DNA of 64,000 nt from Streptococcus mitis (GTDB lineage Bacteria; Bacillota; Bacilli; Lactobacillales; Streptococcaceae), in assembly GCF_009496155.1 (NCBI RefSeq), contig NZ_WIJP01000013.1:4221-68220 (forward strand). The letters are read 5' to 3'. Positions within the stretch are counted from its first letter, which is position 1, and every line of letters begins with the position of its first letter. The notes under the pieces are model-generated. The model was not told where the DNA came from. It ran no database searches and saw nothing but the letters and a program-made list of their open reading frames with translations. This document shows, in pieces, positions 1-8,601 of this stretch. The position numbers and the translations under genes were made by a program.

Positions 1-1383
1 GCTACTGTTCAAGTTCTCAATGTATTGGTGTGTATTATCTTCATAAGTAGGCAATCCATACTTACGAGCTACATTATTTACCGCTTTGCTATCGTGACCT
101 TTACCGAATCCCCAATCATCAGCTACGTAACCGTCAGTCACTTCGTCAACAACCTGAAGCATGCCTTTTGTTACAACTGTCTTAGGAGTCCCAAAACGCT
201 CACGAATTTGGTTAAGTAGATCACTCGCAAATAGAGAAAGTTCTGTCATTTGCTCTGTTGTCAAGTTGTTAACATCAACACTGATAGCTTTATCATTTAC
301 ATTAGACTTGAATGAATTCAAGTTAATATTTGGTTTTTGTTCTGCGGTTAGAGCTTTGACTGCCTTCTCATTGTGTGCTTCCCATTGTGCTTCCTGCTTA
401 ACAGGATGATAAGGATTATTTACATAGGATTTCAAAGCGTTAACATATTCATCGGTAACTTGGAAAGTGTTAATTGATTTATAGCGACCTTCAGCCAAGG
501 TAAATGTATCCTGTGCTTTTTCAAGAGCAGTTTGTGTCTGACTTGCTTTATTTGTTGCGTTTGTCAAAGCAGTTTGAGTGCTTGCTACGGTGTTAGTAGC
601 TTGTATCAACTCTTTCTGAGCGCTTGAAATATCCTCAGCAAGTTTCTTATCATCAGCCTTGGCTTGTGTCAAAGAATTTTCAGCGTTTGATACACTAGTT
701 TGTGCTTGTGCTTGCGCTTTTTCAGCGTTATCCTTTTCAGCAATAACTTTCGCTTGTCCTGTACCGTCAAGGATAGCTTGTGCATTATCTACGTTAGTCT
801 GTGCGTCCTTGACTTCAGTTTCAGCACTTGCTACTTTGTCCTCAGACTTCTTAACTACGTTTTCTTGGTCTGCGACAACTTCTTTTGCTTTAGCAAGGTC
901 ATTTTTAGCATTTTTCTCTTGCTTTTCTGCATCAGATTTACCATTTTCAGCACTAGCAACCTCTTGCTTTTGCTTTTCAATGTTTTCTTGTGTAGCTTTA
1001 TCCTTGATTTCTTGTGCCTTATTTACTTCTGACTGAGCATTATTCTTTTCAGTCTGTGCTTGGTCTTTTTCAGTCTGTGCTTGGTCTTTCTTAGCTTGTG
1101 CTTGTTCTACTTTTTTGGTAGATTTATCAAGCTTATTCTTAGCTTCGTCAACCTGCCCTTTTGTGACTTCCTTAGTAGGAACTTTTACTTCAGTTTTCTT
1201 AGGAGCTTCTTTCTCTACCAAAGCTGGTTCGATTTGAGAAGTTGTAGGTAATGGAAGCTCCACTGTATCTGCTTGAGCAGTTCCGATTGTTCCGACAAGA
1301 CCAGTGGTTGCGATGGCAGAAATAACCGCACCCGTATACAATTTTTTAGCAGTACCATGACTATTTTCCATAGTTTTTGACAT
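1..1383 (-). CDS. SEC10/PgrA-like surface protein, 5' part only
   Basis: The gene runs off the left edge of the window; 461 codons of the N-terminal part are visible. It starts with ATG at 1383 behind AAAGGAG. A short charged N-terminus and a hydrophobic stretch ending in GTAQAD form a signal peptide. A proline/lysine-rich linker follows, then about 200 residues of Ala/Lys/Glu/Gln-rich heptad-like sequence (repeats of KDQAQTE and KAQ type), a long coiled coil. After about residue 290 a globular region begins (INTFQVTDEYVNALKSYV, later DLLNQIRERFGTP), which resembles the surface-exclusion SEC10/PgrA domain of streptococcal and enterococcal adhesins. The C-terminus, where an LPxTG anchor would lie, is outside the window. 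Inferred role: wall-anchored adhesin or aggregation-modulating protein. The exact family is moderately certain. Confidence 0.75.
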   Translation of the reverse strand, partial: MSKTMENSHGTAKKLYTGAVISAIATTGLVGTIGTAQADTVELPLPTTSQIEPALVEKEAPKKTEVKVPTKEVTKGQVDEAKNKLDKSTKKVEQAQAKKDQAQTEKDQAQTEKNNAQSEVNKAQEIKDKATQENIEKQKQEVASAENGKSDAEKQEKNAKNDLAKAKEVVADQENVVKKSEDKVASAETEVKDAQTNVDNAQAILDGTGQAKVIAEKDNAEKAQAQAQTSVSNAENSLTQAKADDKKLAEDISSAQKELIQATNTVASTQTALTNATNKASQTQTALEKAQDTFTLAEGRYKSINTFQVTDEYVNALKSYVNNPYHPVKQEAQWEAHNEKAVKALTAEQKPNINLNSFKSNVNDKAISVDVNNLTTEQMTELSLFASDLLNQIRERFGTPKTVVTKGMLQVVDEVTDGYVADDWGFGKGHDSKAVNNVARKYGLPTYEDNTHQYIENLNSS

Positions 1384-1501
1384 CTATAAACTCCTTTGTA
1401 TAATGCCCTATGCATTTTATTCAATATAGTACTATTCTACCATACTTTTCTCGTTTTTGGATAGTTTATTATACTTATTTTTCAAGAAAATAGATAGTAA
1501 A
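1384..1501. promoter_or_regulatory. divergent promoter region, surface protein / XRE regulator
   Basis: These 118 bases separate two divergent genes. On the minus strand an extended -10 (TGGTAGAAT) lies about 45 bases before the surface-protein start. On the plus strand TTTATTATACTT provides a possible -10 for the regulator. The arrangement suggests that the XRE protein may control the surface gene, autoregulate, or both; no operator is proven. Confidence 0.4.
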
Positions 1502-1852
1502 ATGGTACATAGTATGGAATATAATAAATTACAAAAGCATATCGCATTTCGAATACGTGAATGCAGAAAAGACCAAGGTTTAAGTCAGGAAAAATTATCT
1601 GAAATAGCTGGTCTAGGTGTTAAAGCGATTCAAAATATAGAAAACATGAAGTATGATTTTAAGATAAAAACTCTTGAATCCGTAATCAAAGCCCTAAATC
1701 TAACGGTCGAGGAGTTCTTCAATCTACAATCATTTGAATCAGATCGAGAAGATTCTTCTGAAGTACTTTTTGAAAACTTAATAAAATTACCCAAAGATAA
1801 GCAAGGAAAAATTATATCTTCATTTAATGAGATTGTAAAGAATATCAAATAA
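1502..1852 (+). CDS. XRE-family transcriptional regulator
   Basis: This is a 116-residue protein with an N-terminal helix-turn-helix of the Cro/CI (XRE) type (about residues 9-66: RIRECRKDQGLSQEKLSEIAG, then IQNIENM and LESVIKALNLTVEEFF). A short C-terminal helical tail follows. ATG at 1502 is preferred; another in-frame ATG lies at 1514 and an upstream TTG at 1457, and none has a strong ribosome binding site. The gene is transcribed away from the surface-protein gene and ends at a clear hairpin terminator. The target is unknown; local control of the divergent gene is an inference from position. Confidence 0.8.
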   Translation: MVHSMEYNKLQKHIAFRIRECRKDQGLSQEKLSEIAGLGVKAIQNIENMKYDFKIKTLESVIKALNLTVEEFFNLQSFESDREDSSEVLFENLIKLPKDKQGKIISSFNEIVKNIK

Positions 1853-1881
1853 ACCCAGCCAAAATAAATTTTGGTTGGGTT
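1852..1881 (+). terminator. intrinsic terminator after XRE gene
   Basis: The arms AACCCAGCCAAAAT and ATTTTGGTTGGGTT, with a two-base loop, form a hairpin that overlaps the stop codon and runs into TTTTA. Confidence 0.8.
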
Positions 1882-1882
1882 T

Positions 1883-1988
1883 TATAGTAGATTGAAATAA
1901 GATTTGAACAAATCAATTAGAAAAGTTAAATTAATTTCTAAAAATGTTTTAGCAGCTGTGGTGTACTATTTTGGTTTCAATCCACTAG
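1883..1988. repeat. RUP element (IS630-related MITE)
   Basis: This is a 106-bp element with terminal inverted repeats (TATAGTAGATTGAAATA at one end, related inverted sequence ending TTTCAATCCACTA at the other). It aligns in inverted orientation with the 107-bp element at 55155-55261. Size, ends and association with IS630-Spn1 match the pneumococcal RUP repeat, a non-autonomous element thought to be moved by IS630-Spn1 transposase. Confidence 0.75.
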
Positions 1989-2316
1989 CGAATGGTAGTT
2001 GGGTGACATCCGAATTCAGTAGCTATCTCAGTCAAATAAGCGTCTGGATTGTCAGTAAGATAGTTTTTAAGTCTATCTCTATCAACCTTTCTTGGTTTTG
2101 TTCCTTTTACTTGATGGTTTAGCTCTCCTGTTTTCTCTTTTAGCTTTAACCAGCCATAAATGGTATTACGTGAGATTTGGAAAACGTGTGATGCTTCTGT
2201 TATACTACCTGTTCGCTCACAATAAAAGAGAGAACTTTTCTACGAAAATCTATTGAATATGCCATAAGAAGGTTATACCACATCATGTACTATTTTTGGT
2301 TCATTTTACTATATAA
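1989..2316 (-). mobile_element. IS630-Spn1 remnant, transposase orf1 with frameshift
   Basis: Read on the minus strand from ATG at 2265, the sequence encodes AYSIDFRRKVLS. A two-base insertion then shifts the frame, and the product continues in another frame with ITEASHVFQISRNTIYGWLK and KVDRDRLKNYLTDNPDAYL, the helix-turn-helix half of IS630-Spn1 transposase. The copy breaks off at the RUP junction near 1988. The outer end (TATAGTAAAATGAACC, reading leftwards from about 2316) resembles the IS inverted repeat. The catalytic half is missing, so the element is dead. Confidence 0.8.
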
Positions 2317-2372
2317 GGGTTTCTACCTCTATTTGCTATCTTGAACATCAAAAAAAGAGGGGATTCCCCTCC

Positions 2373-3038
2373 TTAGGAATTTAATTCTGCTAAGTTATCT
2401 AGATACTGGTTGTTAATGACTGCCAAGATATAGGAATCTGCTTTCAAGAGGTCATTAGGACCAAACTGGACATCCAGCGGTGAATTTTCTTGTTCACGAA
2501 ATCCTAGGACATTGAGGTTGTATTTACCACGTAGATCCAGCTGGCTTAGGCTTTGACCTGCCCAAACACTCGGAATTTTCATCTCCACGATAGACACATT
2601 TTTATCCAGTTGAAAGACATCGACATTGTTATGAAAGAGAATGGTCTGCGCTAGGGACTGCCCCATTTCATACTCAGGTGAGATCACCGAGTCAGCACCG
2701 ATTTTTTCTAGCACCTTCTTAGCTGTCTGGCTTTTAACCTTGGCAATAACCCTTGGTACTCCCAAACTCTTACAATGCATAACTGCAAGCACACTCGATT
2801 CCAGATTTTCCCCTGTTGCGACTACAACCGTATCACAGGTATCAATTCCTGCCGTTCTGAGGAGTTCCTCATCTGTAATATCGCCAACTACACCACGCGC
2901 CAAAACTGGCTCAAATTGATTGATGTGCTCAGCGTGGTCATCGATGGCAATGATATTCATATCTTGCTTGGCTAGGGCCGTTAGGACACTACTCCCGAAA
3001 ATCCCCAAACCTAAAATTCCAATCGTACGATCTGACAT
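2373..3038 (-). CDS. cabP: TrkA/KtrA-type potassium uptake regulatory subunit (CabP-like)
   Basis: This 221-residue cytoplasmic protein has an N-terminal RCK-N Rossmann domain (GILGLGIFGSSVL at residues 5-17, acidic IIAIDD at the second strand) and a C-terminal RCK-C domain (about residues 135-221). It gates the adjacent TrkH channel and lies 13 bases downstream of it. In pneumococcus the orthologous protein is CabP, which binds cyclic di-AMP and thereby limits potassium uptake; that property is inferred here from orthology. The second of two adjacent ATG codons (3038) fits the AAAGGAAG ribosome binding site best and gives the usual 221-residue length. Confidence 0.88.
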   Translation of the reverse strand: MSDRTIGILGLGIFGSSVLTALAKQDMNIIAIDDHAEHINQFEPVLARGVVGDITDEELLRTAGIDTCDTVVVATGENLESSVLAVMHCKSLGVPRVIAKVKSQTAKKVLEKIGADSVISPEYEMGQSLAQTILFHNNVDVFQLDKNVSIVEMKIPSVWAGQSLSQLDLRGKYNLNVLGFREQENSPLDVQFGPNDLLKADSYILAVINNQYLDNLAELNS

Positions 3039-3051
3039 CATTCTTCCTTTC

Positions 3052-4431
3052 TTATCCAATACTAATATCTGCTTTCATATACTGAATCAAATCTTTCTTA
3101 TCAGGCTGGTAATCTGCTAGACTAACCAGCAAGGTCAAGGGACCGATACGGCCAATAAACATGAGCACCATGACAATGCTGAGAGCTAACTTGCCCAGTT
3201 CTGGCGTCAGATTTGCCGTTACCCCAACTGTCGCAAGAGCTGAAATGGTCTCAAACATGAGGTAGATAAATCGCGGTGTTCCTTCTGCCGTAATTCCCAG
3301 CAACATCAAGCCCAACAAGAAGGTCATCAAAAAGATAATAAAGACACTAAAGGATTTTTGGACTGTGCGAGCCTCAATGGTTCTCTGCGCAACATTGGCA
3401 TGAGGTAAGCCCAGCAATTCACTACGTGCAAAGACCAGTAAGACGAAGAAAGTCGTAATCTTGAGCCCCCCAGCCGTTCCTCCAGGCGCCCCACCCAAAA
3501 ACATCTGTAGGATATAGATAAACAGGGTCACAGGCCGAGCTTGAGTGTAGTCAATAGAAGCAAAACCAGCCGTTCTCATGCTGACGGTTTGGAAAAAGCT
3601 AACCAGCACTTTCTCTGGGATACTGAGGTTACCAATGGTTCCTGGATTGTGCCACTCCGTAAAGAGTGTGGATACTGTCCCAAACAGCAAGATCCCTGCA
3701 GTCAAGAAGAGAACCAGCTTGGTGTGGAAACGCAGACGGCGTTTTTTCTTCTTGTCAAACTGGGTTGCCAAGTCAAACCAGACCATAAAGCCGAGACCAC
3801 CCGTGATAATCAAGCCAGCAATGACCAGATTGATCAAGGGATCCGTCTGAAAAGCAACTAAACTGCTACTGCCGAAATTATCAAAACCAGCATTACAAAA
3901 GGCTGAAATAGCTAAAAAGATAGAGGTAAAAATGCCTCGTCCCCAGCCAAACTCAGGAATAAAACGGAAACTTAGTAGAAAGGCACCCAAACCCTCCACC
4001 AGAAAAGTCGTCAAAAAGATGGAACGCATAAAAGACTTCAAAGACTTACTTTCCCCATAACTAAAACTCTCCTGAATGGTTTCACGACTACGCAGACTAA
4101 GCTTTTGCTTGCCTTGGATATAAAAAATCCCGATAAAGGTCATGAGCCCCAGACCACCAATCTGGATCAAGAGCATACAAATCAACTGTCCCCAGACATT
4201 ATAGGTAGTAGCTACCGGTTGCGTAAAAAGGCCAGTCACACAGACCATGGACACCGTCGTAAAAAGATGGTCAAAATAAGTAGCCTGCGAACCACTCACC
4301 TGAACAAAAGGCAAACTCAAAAGAAGAGAGCCTATAAAAATAACTCCAGCGAAACTTAAAAAGATGCGACGAGCTGGCGAAAGTCCGCCCAAGGCTCTTT
4401 CAATTTTTTTCACAAATAATTTGAATAACAT
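3052..4431 (-). CDS. trkH: TrkH/KtrB-type potassium channel subunit
   Basis: A 459-residue integral membrane protein with four M1-P-M2 repeats of the Trk/Ktr family. Visible pore-loop signatures include VCVTGLFTQP (near residue 65), SAFCNAGFDNF, MRTAGFASID and LATVGVTANLTPELG. It translocates potassium with the RCK partner encoded just downstream, and the two genes form an operon. The ATG at 4431 has no Shine-Dalgarno sequence; instead a -10-like TGGTACAAT ends six bases before it, which suggests a leaderless transcript. Confidence 0.9.
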   Translation of the reverse strand: MLFKLFVKKIERALGGLSPARRIFLSFAGVIFIGSLLLSLPFVQVSGSQATYFDHLFTTVSMVCVTGLFTQPVATTYNVWGQLICMLLIQIGGLGLMTFIGIFYIQGKQKLSLRSRETIQESFSYGESKSLKSFMRSIFLTTFLVEGLGAFLLSFRFIPEFGWGRGIFTSIFLAISAFCNAGFDNFGSSSLVAFQTDPLINLVIAGLIITGGLGFMVWFDLATQFDKKKKRRLRFHTKLVLFLTAGILLFGTVSTLFTEWHNPGTIGNLSIPEKVLVSFFQTVSMRTAGFASIDYTQARPVTLFIYILQMFLGGAPGGTAGGLKITTFFVLLVFARSELLGLPHANVAQRTIEARTVQKSFSVFIIFLMTFLLGLMLLGITAEGTPRFIYLMFETISALATVGVTANLTPELGKLALSIVMVLMFIGRIGPLTLLVSLADYQPDKKDLIQYMKADISIG

Positions 4432-4437
4432 ACATCC

Positions 4438-4446
4438 ATTGTACCA
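4438..4446 (-). promoter_or_regulatory. extended -10 immediately before trkH start
   Basis: TGGTACAAT (TGn plus hexamer) is followed by GGATGT and then the ATG. With a normal 6-7 base distance, transcription would begin at or next to the start codon. Confidence 0.45.
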
Positions 4447-4464
4447 TAAAAAGAAGAAGAGTAG

Positions 4465-5229
4465 CTAGAACTTAGAGGCTATCTCAAGGCAGAGTTCCAA
4501 GGCCTTCTCTAAAGCTTCTGAACCCCAGTCACGACTATCGTACTGGTCCAAGTCTGCTAAGGAATCAGCTGTGAACAACAATTCTCCCCAGAGAACCCCA
4601 CGCAGTTGGGCTACTGCCGCGAGCGCAGAACACTCCATCTCCACAACAGCACAGCCTTCTTCCTTGCGATAAGCCACCTTTTCAGCCGTTTCTCGGTAAA
4701 AACCATCTGTCGTCCAGGTCATGACTTCTTCATAAGGAATCCCTCTATCAACCAAAACTCGCTCAATGGCAGCAATAGCCTCTGGCTGCATTTCCATATA
4801 ACGAGAAGGTGCCACATAGTGGTAACTGGCTCCTTCATCTCGCAGAGCGCGAACAGGGACTAGAAAGGCATTTTCTTCTATATCAGCCAGCACACCACAG
4901 GTTCCAGTGGAAATAATCTGCTCCACACCATAGCCAATCAACCAATCCATAAACTGGGCTGCTGGAGCTGAACCAACAGGAGCCTGAGCCAAACAAAGTT
5001 CCTCGTCCTTGTAGTTAACGACATAGACTGGATAGGTCTTGGTGGCTGAAACGAATTCGCCGACACAATCCGCCCCTACTTCCCTCGCATAGCGGTCAAT
5101 CTCCTCACCTAAAAAAGCATAGACACACTTCTTGGGCAAATGCAAATCCAGCCCCTCGTGATCAGGCATGATAACCGCCTGAGGATTATCATCAAACTCT
5201 AAAATAGGAATCGCATGTTTCTGAATCAT
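4465..5229 (-). CDS. nucleoside phosphorylase (Pnp/Udp family)
   Basis: A 254-residue protein of the PNP/UDP phosphorylase superfamily. Seen motifs are the glycine-rich ISTGTCGVLADI (about residue 111), the late VVEMECSALAAVAQLRG that contacts ribose, and ADSLAD near the C-terminus. Family members cleave nucleosides with phosphate to give a base and ribose-1-phosphate. Substrate (uridine versus purine) cannot be decided from sequence. ATG at 5229 follows GAGGTGAGTT. It is a single gene downstream of galM with about 150 bases between, so it probably has its own promoter. Confidence 0.85.
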   Translation of the reverse strand: MIQKHAIPILEFDDNPQAVIMPDHEGLDLHLPKKCVYAFLGEEIDRYAREVGADCVGEFVSATKTYPVYVVNYKDEELCLAQAPVGSAPAAQFMDWLIGYGVEQIISTGTCGVLADIEENAFLVPVRALRDEGASYHYVAPSRYMEMQPEAIAAIERVLVDRGIPYEEVMTWTTDGFYRETAEKVAYRKEEGCAVVEMECSALAAVAQLRGVLWGELLFTADSLADLDQYDSRDWGSEALEKALELCLEIASKF

Positions 5230-5378
5230 AACTCACCTCCTCTAATTTTGTACTATTGTATCAAAAGCTGACCGAGTGTCAAGAGGAAGTTGAGGAACTG
5301 AGGAGAAAAAAGCACCCCAGTTTCAACACCTGATATGATGCGTTATTTTAATTTTAAAGACTTTTTGACCAGCTTTTT

Positions 5379-6416
5379 TTATTTCACAACAAGTTCATAA
5401 CGTGTCTTACTGGTAAAGGTTTGACCAGCTTTAAGAATGACTTGGTCTTTGAGGTCACTGTGAATGGCATCTGGTAAAGCTTGCGCTTCAAGGGCAATCC
5501 CATTGTGCTGTACCATTGGCTGACCTCCTATGATGACACTCTCATCCACAAAGTTTGCTGTGTAGACCACAAAGCAAGGAGCCTCTGTCTTGAAAAGCAG
5601 GAAGCGACCTGAGTTTTGGTCATAAAGGAATCCAGCATTGTCATGGCCTGCAGGAAGGGCAAATGGGTGATCCAAACCAGATACCAGCTGGATTTGCTCA
5701 TCTTCTTCTGCAAAAATGTCTTTCAACAAGGCACCATTGTAGATGTGTTTGACCACATCACGATTGGCATCTGGAGTTTTGGCAGGAACACCGTCGGGAG
5801 CAATTGGGTAAATCCCCTCAGTATTTAACTGGAAGACATGACGGTCAATCGTCTGCGTGAAGTCACCAGACAAGTTGAAATAGCTGTGGTTGGTCGGATT
5901 GACCAGCGTATCCTGATCGGTCATTACCTTGTAGCTGATTTCATAGGCACCAGTTTCTTCCAAGTGGTAACTGATCCAAATCTTGAGATTTCCAGGAAAT
6001 CCTCCTGTCCCATCTGTACGTTCTGTGTAGAGGGTCAAGCCATGGTCGCTCACTTCAACTAGTTCAAACAAGCTAGAATCCCAACCAGTTGAACCACTGT
6101 GGTTACAGTTGCTAGCATTGTTGACTTCAAGGTCATAAGTCTTGCCATTGAGCTCAAAGGTCGCACCTGCAATACGACCTGCCACAGGACCTACGCTCGC
6201 TCCATGCTTAGGACTATTGCCCACATAGCTATCAAAGTCATCAAATCCCAAGATAACGTTGGCAAAATGTCCATCCTTGTCAGGTGTAACATAGCGCAAG
6301 ATGGTCGCACCATAAGTCATAACCTCAAGCTGGTAGCCACCGTCAGTTTCAAAGCGATAGGCCAAAATATCTTGTCTCTCAACATTTCCAAATACACGCT
6401 CTGTGTATGCTTTCAT
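5379..6416 (-). CDS. galM: aldose 1-epimerase (galactose mutarotase)
   Basis: A 345-residue GalM-type mutarotase. It interconverts alpha and beta anomers of galactose/glucose in the cytoplasm. Visible family features are the histidine motif NPTNHSYFNLSG (about residue 176), GRIAGATF and the C-terminal GIALEAQALPDAIH carrying the catalytic glutamate. It is the last gene of the galactoside operon started at bgaC and fits it, since cleavage of terminal galactose releases the beta anomer. A BOX element separates it from agaS. Confidence 0.92.
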   Translation of the reverse strand: MKAYTERVFGNVERQDILAYRFETDGGYQLEVMTYGATILRYVTPDKDGHFANVILGFDDFDSYVGNSPKHGASVGPVAGRIAGATFELNGKTYDLEVNNASNCNHSGSTGWDSSLFELVEVSDHGLTLYTERTDGTGGFPGNLKIWISYHLEETGAYEISYKVMTDQDTLVNPTNHSYFNLSGDFTQTIDRHVFQLNTEGIYPIAPDGVPAKTPDANRDVVKHIYNGALLKDIFAEEDEQIQLVSGLDHPFALPAGHDNAGFLYDQNSGRFLLFKTEAPCFVVYTANFVDESVIIGGQPMVQHNGIALEAQALPDAIHSDLKDQVILKAGQTFTSKTRYELVVK

Positions 6417-6532
6417 TCTATTCTCCTTTTACTATTTCTCTCAAGCAAACAAACCATAGAAAGCCTACTGACAATCTATGGTTTATCTGATAATTTACAA
6501 ATCCTCTTGTCAAGAATTCATAAACACTACCT

Positions 6533-6730
6533 TATACTCAATGAAAATCAAAGAGCAAACTAGGAAGCTAGCCACAGGCTGCTCAAAGCACTGCTTTGAG
6601 GTTGTAGATAGAACTGACGAAGTTAGCTCAAAGCACTGCTTTGAGGTTGTAGATAGAACTGACGAAGTCAGTAACATCTATACGGCAAGGCGAAGCTGAC
6701 GTAGTTTGAATTTGATTTTCGAAGAGTATT
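6533..6730 (+). repeat. BOX element (boxA-boxB-boxB-boxC)
   Basis: It begins TATACTCAATGAAAATC (boxA), contains two copies of the boxB unit (CAAAGCACTGCTTTGAGG and TAGAACTGACGAAG), and ends with the boxC tail TTTGATTTTCGAAGAGTATT. The right end overlaps the stop codon of agaS. BOX elements are multi-copy structured repeats of pneumococci and relatives. Confidence 0.92.
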
Positions 6731-7895
6731 ACTTTTGATATTCGTGGATGATAACACCTTGTACCACACGGTTTACTGTACCTGTAGGAGACGGTGTATC
6801 TGGTTTATTTTCTACCTTGAGTGAAGTCAATAGGGCAAAGAGTTGGGCATAAACGATGTATGGGAAGACACGATAAATATCATTCAAGACACCGCCACAA
6901 CCAAGTGCCACTTCTTTGACATTTTCAAGACCAAAGGCTTGATCACTCAAAAGCACAACACGACGAGCAATCTGGTCACCAGCAACTTCACGAACCAAGT
7001 CCAAGTCGTACTTACGAGTGTAGTCTGTCGTTGTACCAAAGACCAAAACAACTGTATCTTCGTTGATAAGAGATTTTGGACCGTGACGGAACCCGACTGG
7101 ACTTTCATACATAGTCGCAACTTGACCAGCAGTTAGTTCCAAAATCTTGAGCTGAGCTTCATGAGCAAGTCCAAAGTAAGGACCCGCACCAAGGTAGATG
7201 ACACGGTTAAAGTCTAAATCAACAAGCTCTTTGACATCTTCTGCATTGTCTAAAACTTTACGTGCAAGACTAGATACAACTTCAAAACGTTCAGCTTTCA
7301 CAGCAAATTCTGTAGGATCAAAGACCAAGAGAGCTGTTAACATCATAGACGTAAAGCTAGAGGTCATGGCAAAGCCAGCATCATTAGAAGCAGCTGGTTG
7401 CAAAAGCAAAAGATTGCGGTCATCTCCATGAGCTTGGAGAGCCAATTTACCATCTGCTGCACAAGTAATCGTCACTTGATAAAGCTCATCCACCAAGGCT
7501 TTGGCCAACTCAACAGTCGCCACACTTTCAGGTGAGTTCCCACTACGAGCAAAAGATACAAGGACAGTCGCCACATCTTTTTTCAAATAAGTTTCTGGAT
7601 TGGCAACAATATCTGTGGTCGCAATAGCATTGAAATTCCACTTGCGTTCGTCATAGACTTCCTTAAAGTAAGGTACCAAGGTATCTCCCACATAAGCAGA
7701 AGTCCCAGCACCTGTCAAGATAACCTTGATATAGTCATGTTTATCAGCAATCCCTTGTAGAAAGGCTGCAATTTCTTCACGTTTTGCTTGATAAGATTCA
7801 AAAGCTTCTTTCCATACATCAGGCTGTTGGTAGATTTCACGTGTAGTGATTTCTGCACCCAATTCAATCAAGTCTTCTTTTGTATAATGTAGCAT
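6729..7895 (-). CDS. agaS: AgaS-family sugar isomerase/deaminase (SIS domains)
   Basis: A 388-residue protein with two SIS (sugar isomerase) domains. ILTGAGTSAYVGDTL (about residue 59) is the first phosphosugar-binding loop, VSFARSGNSPESVA the second, and YLGAGPYFGLAHEAQLKILELT with ESPVGFRHGPKS lies in the second domain. AgaS proteins act as isomerase/deaminase on amino-sugar phosphates such as galactosamine-6-phosphate. Here it sits between PTS IIA and galM and so processes the phosphosugar delivered by that PTS; the exact substrate is inferred. It is bracketed by two BOX elements. Confidence 0.88.
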   Translation of the reverse strand: MLHYTKEDLIELGAEITTREIYQQPDVWKEAFESYQAKREEIAAFLQGIADKHDYIKVILTGAGTSAYVGDTLVPYFKEVYDERKWNFNAIATTDIVANPETYLKKDVATVLVSFARSGNSPESVATVELAKALVDELYQVTITCAADGKLALQAHGDDRNLLLLQPAASNDAGFAMTSSFTSMMLTALLVFDPTEFAVKAERFEVVSSLARKVLDNAEDVKELVDLDFNRVIYLGAGPYFGLAHEAQLKILELTAGQVATMYESPVGFRHGPKSLINEDTVVLVFGTTTDYTRKYDLDLVREVAGDQIARRVVLLSDQAFGLENVKEVALGCGGVLNDIYRVFPYIVYAQLFALLTSLKVENKPDTPSPTGTVNRVVQGVIIHEYQK

Positions 7896-7919
7896 TGAGT
7901 TCCTCTTTTTCTATCAAAT

Positions 7920-7948
7920 ATGGGAATGGGAGTAAGCCCCATTCCCAT
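7920..7948. other. perfect 11-bp inverted repeat before agaS
   Basis: ATGGGAATGGG and CCCATTCCCAT are separated by seven bases in the leader between the BOX and the agaS start. There is no T-tract on the minus strand, so it looks like an mRNA processing or stability hairpin rather than a strong terminator. Confidence 0.6.
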
Positions 7949-7995
7949 GTATATTCTATATAAAATGCTCTAACGATTTTCACGTTGTCACATCG

Positions 7996-8195
7996 TATAC
8001 TCAATGAAAATCAAAGAGCAAACTAGGAAACTAGCCGCAGGTTGCTCAAAGCACTGCTTTGAGGTTGCCAGATAAGACTGACGAAGTCAGCTCAAAACAC
8101 TGTTTTGAGGTTGTAGATAGAACTGACGAAGTCAGTAACTTATACCTACGGCAAGGCGACACTAGTATGGTTTAAAGAGATTTTCGAAGAGTATT
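7996..8195 (+). repeat. BOX element (boxA-boxB-boxB-boxC)
   Basis: Same module order and orientation as the BOX at 6533-6730, with boxA TATACTCAATGAAAATC, two boxB units and the terminal TTTTCGAAGAGTATTA that overlaps the stop codon of the PTS IIA gene. Confidence 0.92.
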
Positions 8196-8598
8196 ATTCA
8201 TCTTCATCATCATCGAAGCCAGCTAACAGGTCATTAACTTTCACAATGCTTTCTGCAGCACGGTTCTTATAGTCCGCATCTGCACCTGTAAGGCTCGCAT
8301 TGATGAATTCAATCACCATTGGAAGATTCATCCCTGCGTAAAGTTCGATGTCACGACCTTCCATAATCAAACGGCTTACCACGTTACATGGTGTTCCACC
8401 GAGAAGATCCGCAAAGACTAGGAAATCATCTAATCCTTCAATAGCAGCTTCAAATTTTGCAGTAAATTCTTCTGGGCCATCTTCTGGAAGAAGAGCCACT
8501 GCATGAATGTTGTCTTGTGGACCCATGATCATTTCAGTGCTACCTTTAAGTTCTTCACAGAAGCGACCATGACTCACCAAAATTAATGATTTAGCCAT
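8194..8598 (-). CDS. PTS mannose-family EIIA
   Basis: A 134-residue EIIA of the mannose class. LILVSHGRFCEE places the phosphorylated histidine at residue 10; DLLGGTPCNV (about residue 67) is the conserved family motif. It takes phosphate from HPr and passes it to EIIB. It ends with an acidic tail (DDDEDE). It lies three bases downstream of the IID gene in the bgaC operon, so it belongs to the galactoside/amino-sugar uptake system. Confidence 0.93.
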   Translation of the reverse strand: MAKSLILVSHGRFCEELKGSTEMIMGPQDNIHAVALLPEDGPEEFTAKFEAAIEGLDDFLVFADLLGGTPCNVVSRLIMEGRDIELYAGMNLPMVIEFINASLTGADADYKNRAAESIVKVNDLLAGFDDDEDE

Positions 8599-8601
8599 AA
8601 A

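Noticed and set aside
659..1036. Long plus-strand frames inside the surface-protein gene
   Set aside because: They arise from the repetitive coiled-coil coding sequence of the minus-strand gene and have no ribosome site or family likeness.
1457..1501. TTG start 15 codons upstream of the XRE gene
   Set aside because: No ribosome site; the added residues are hydrophobic and lie within the probable promoter, while the helix-turn-helix fits the ATG start.
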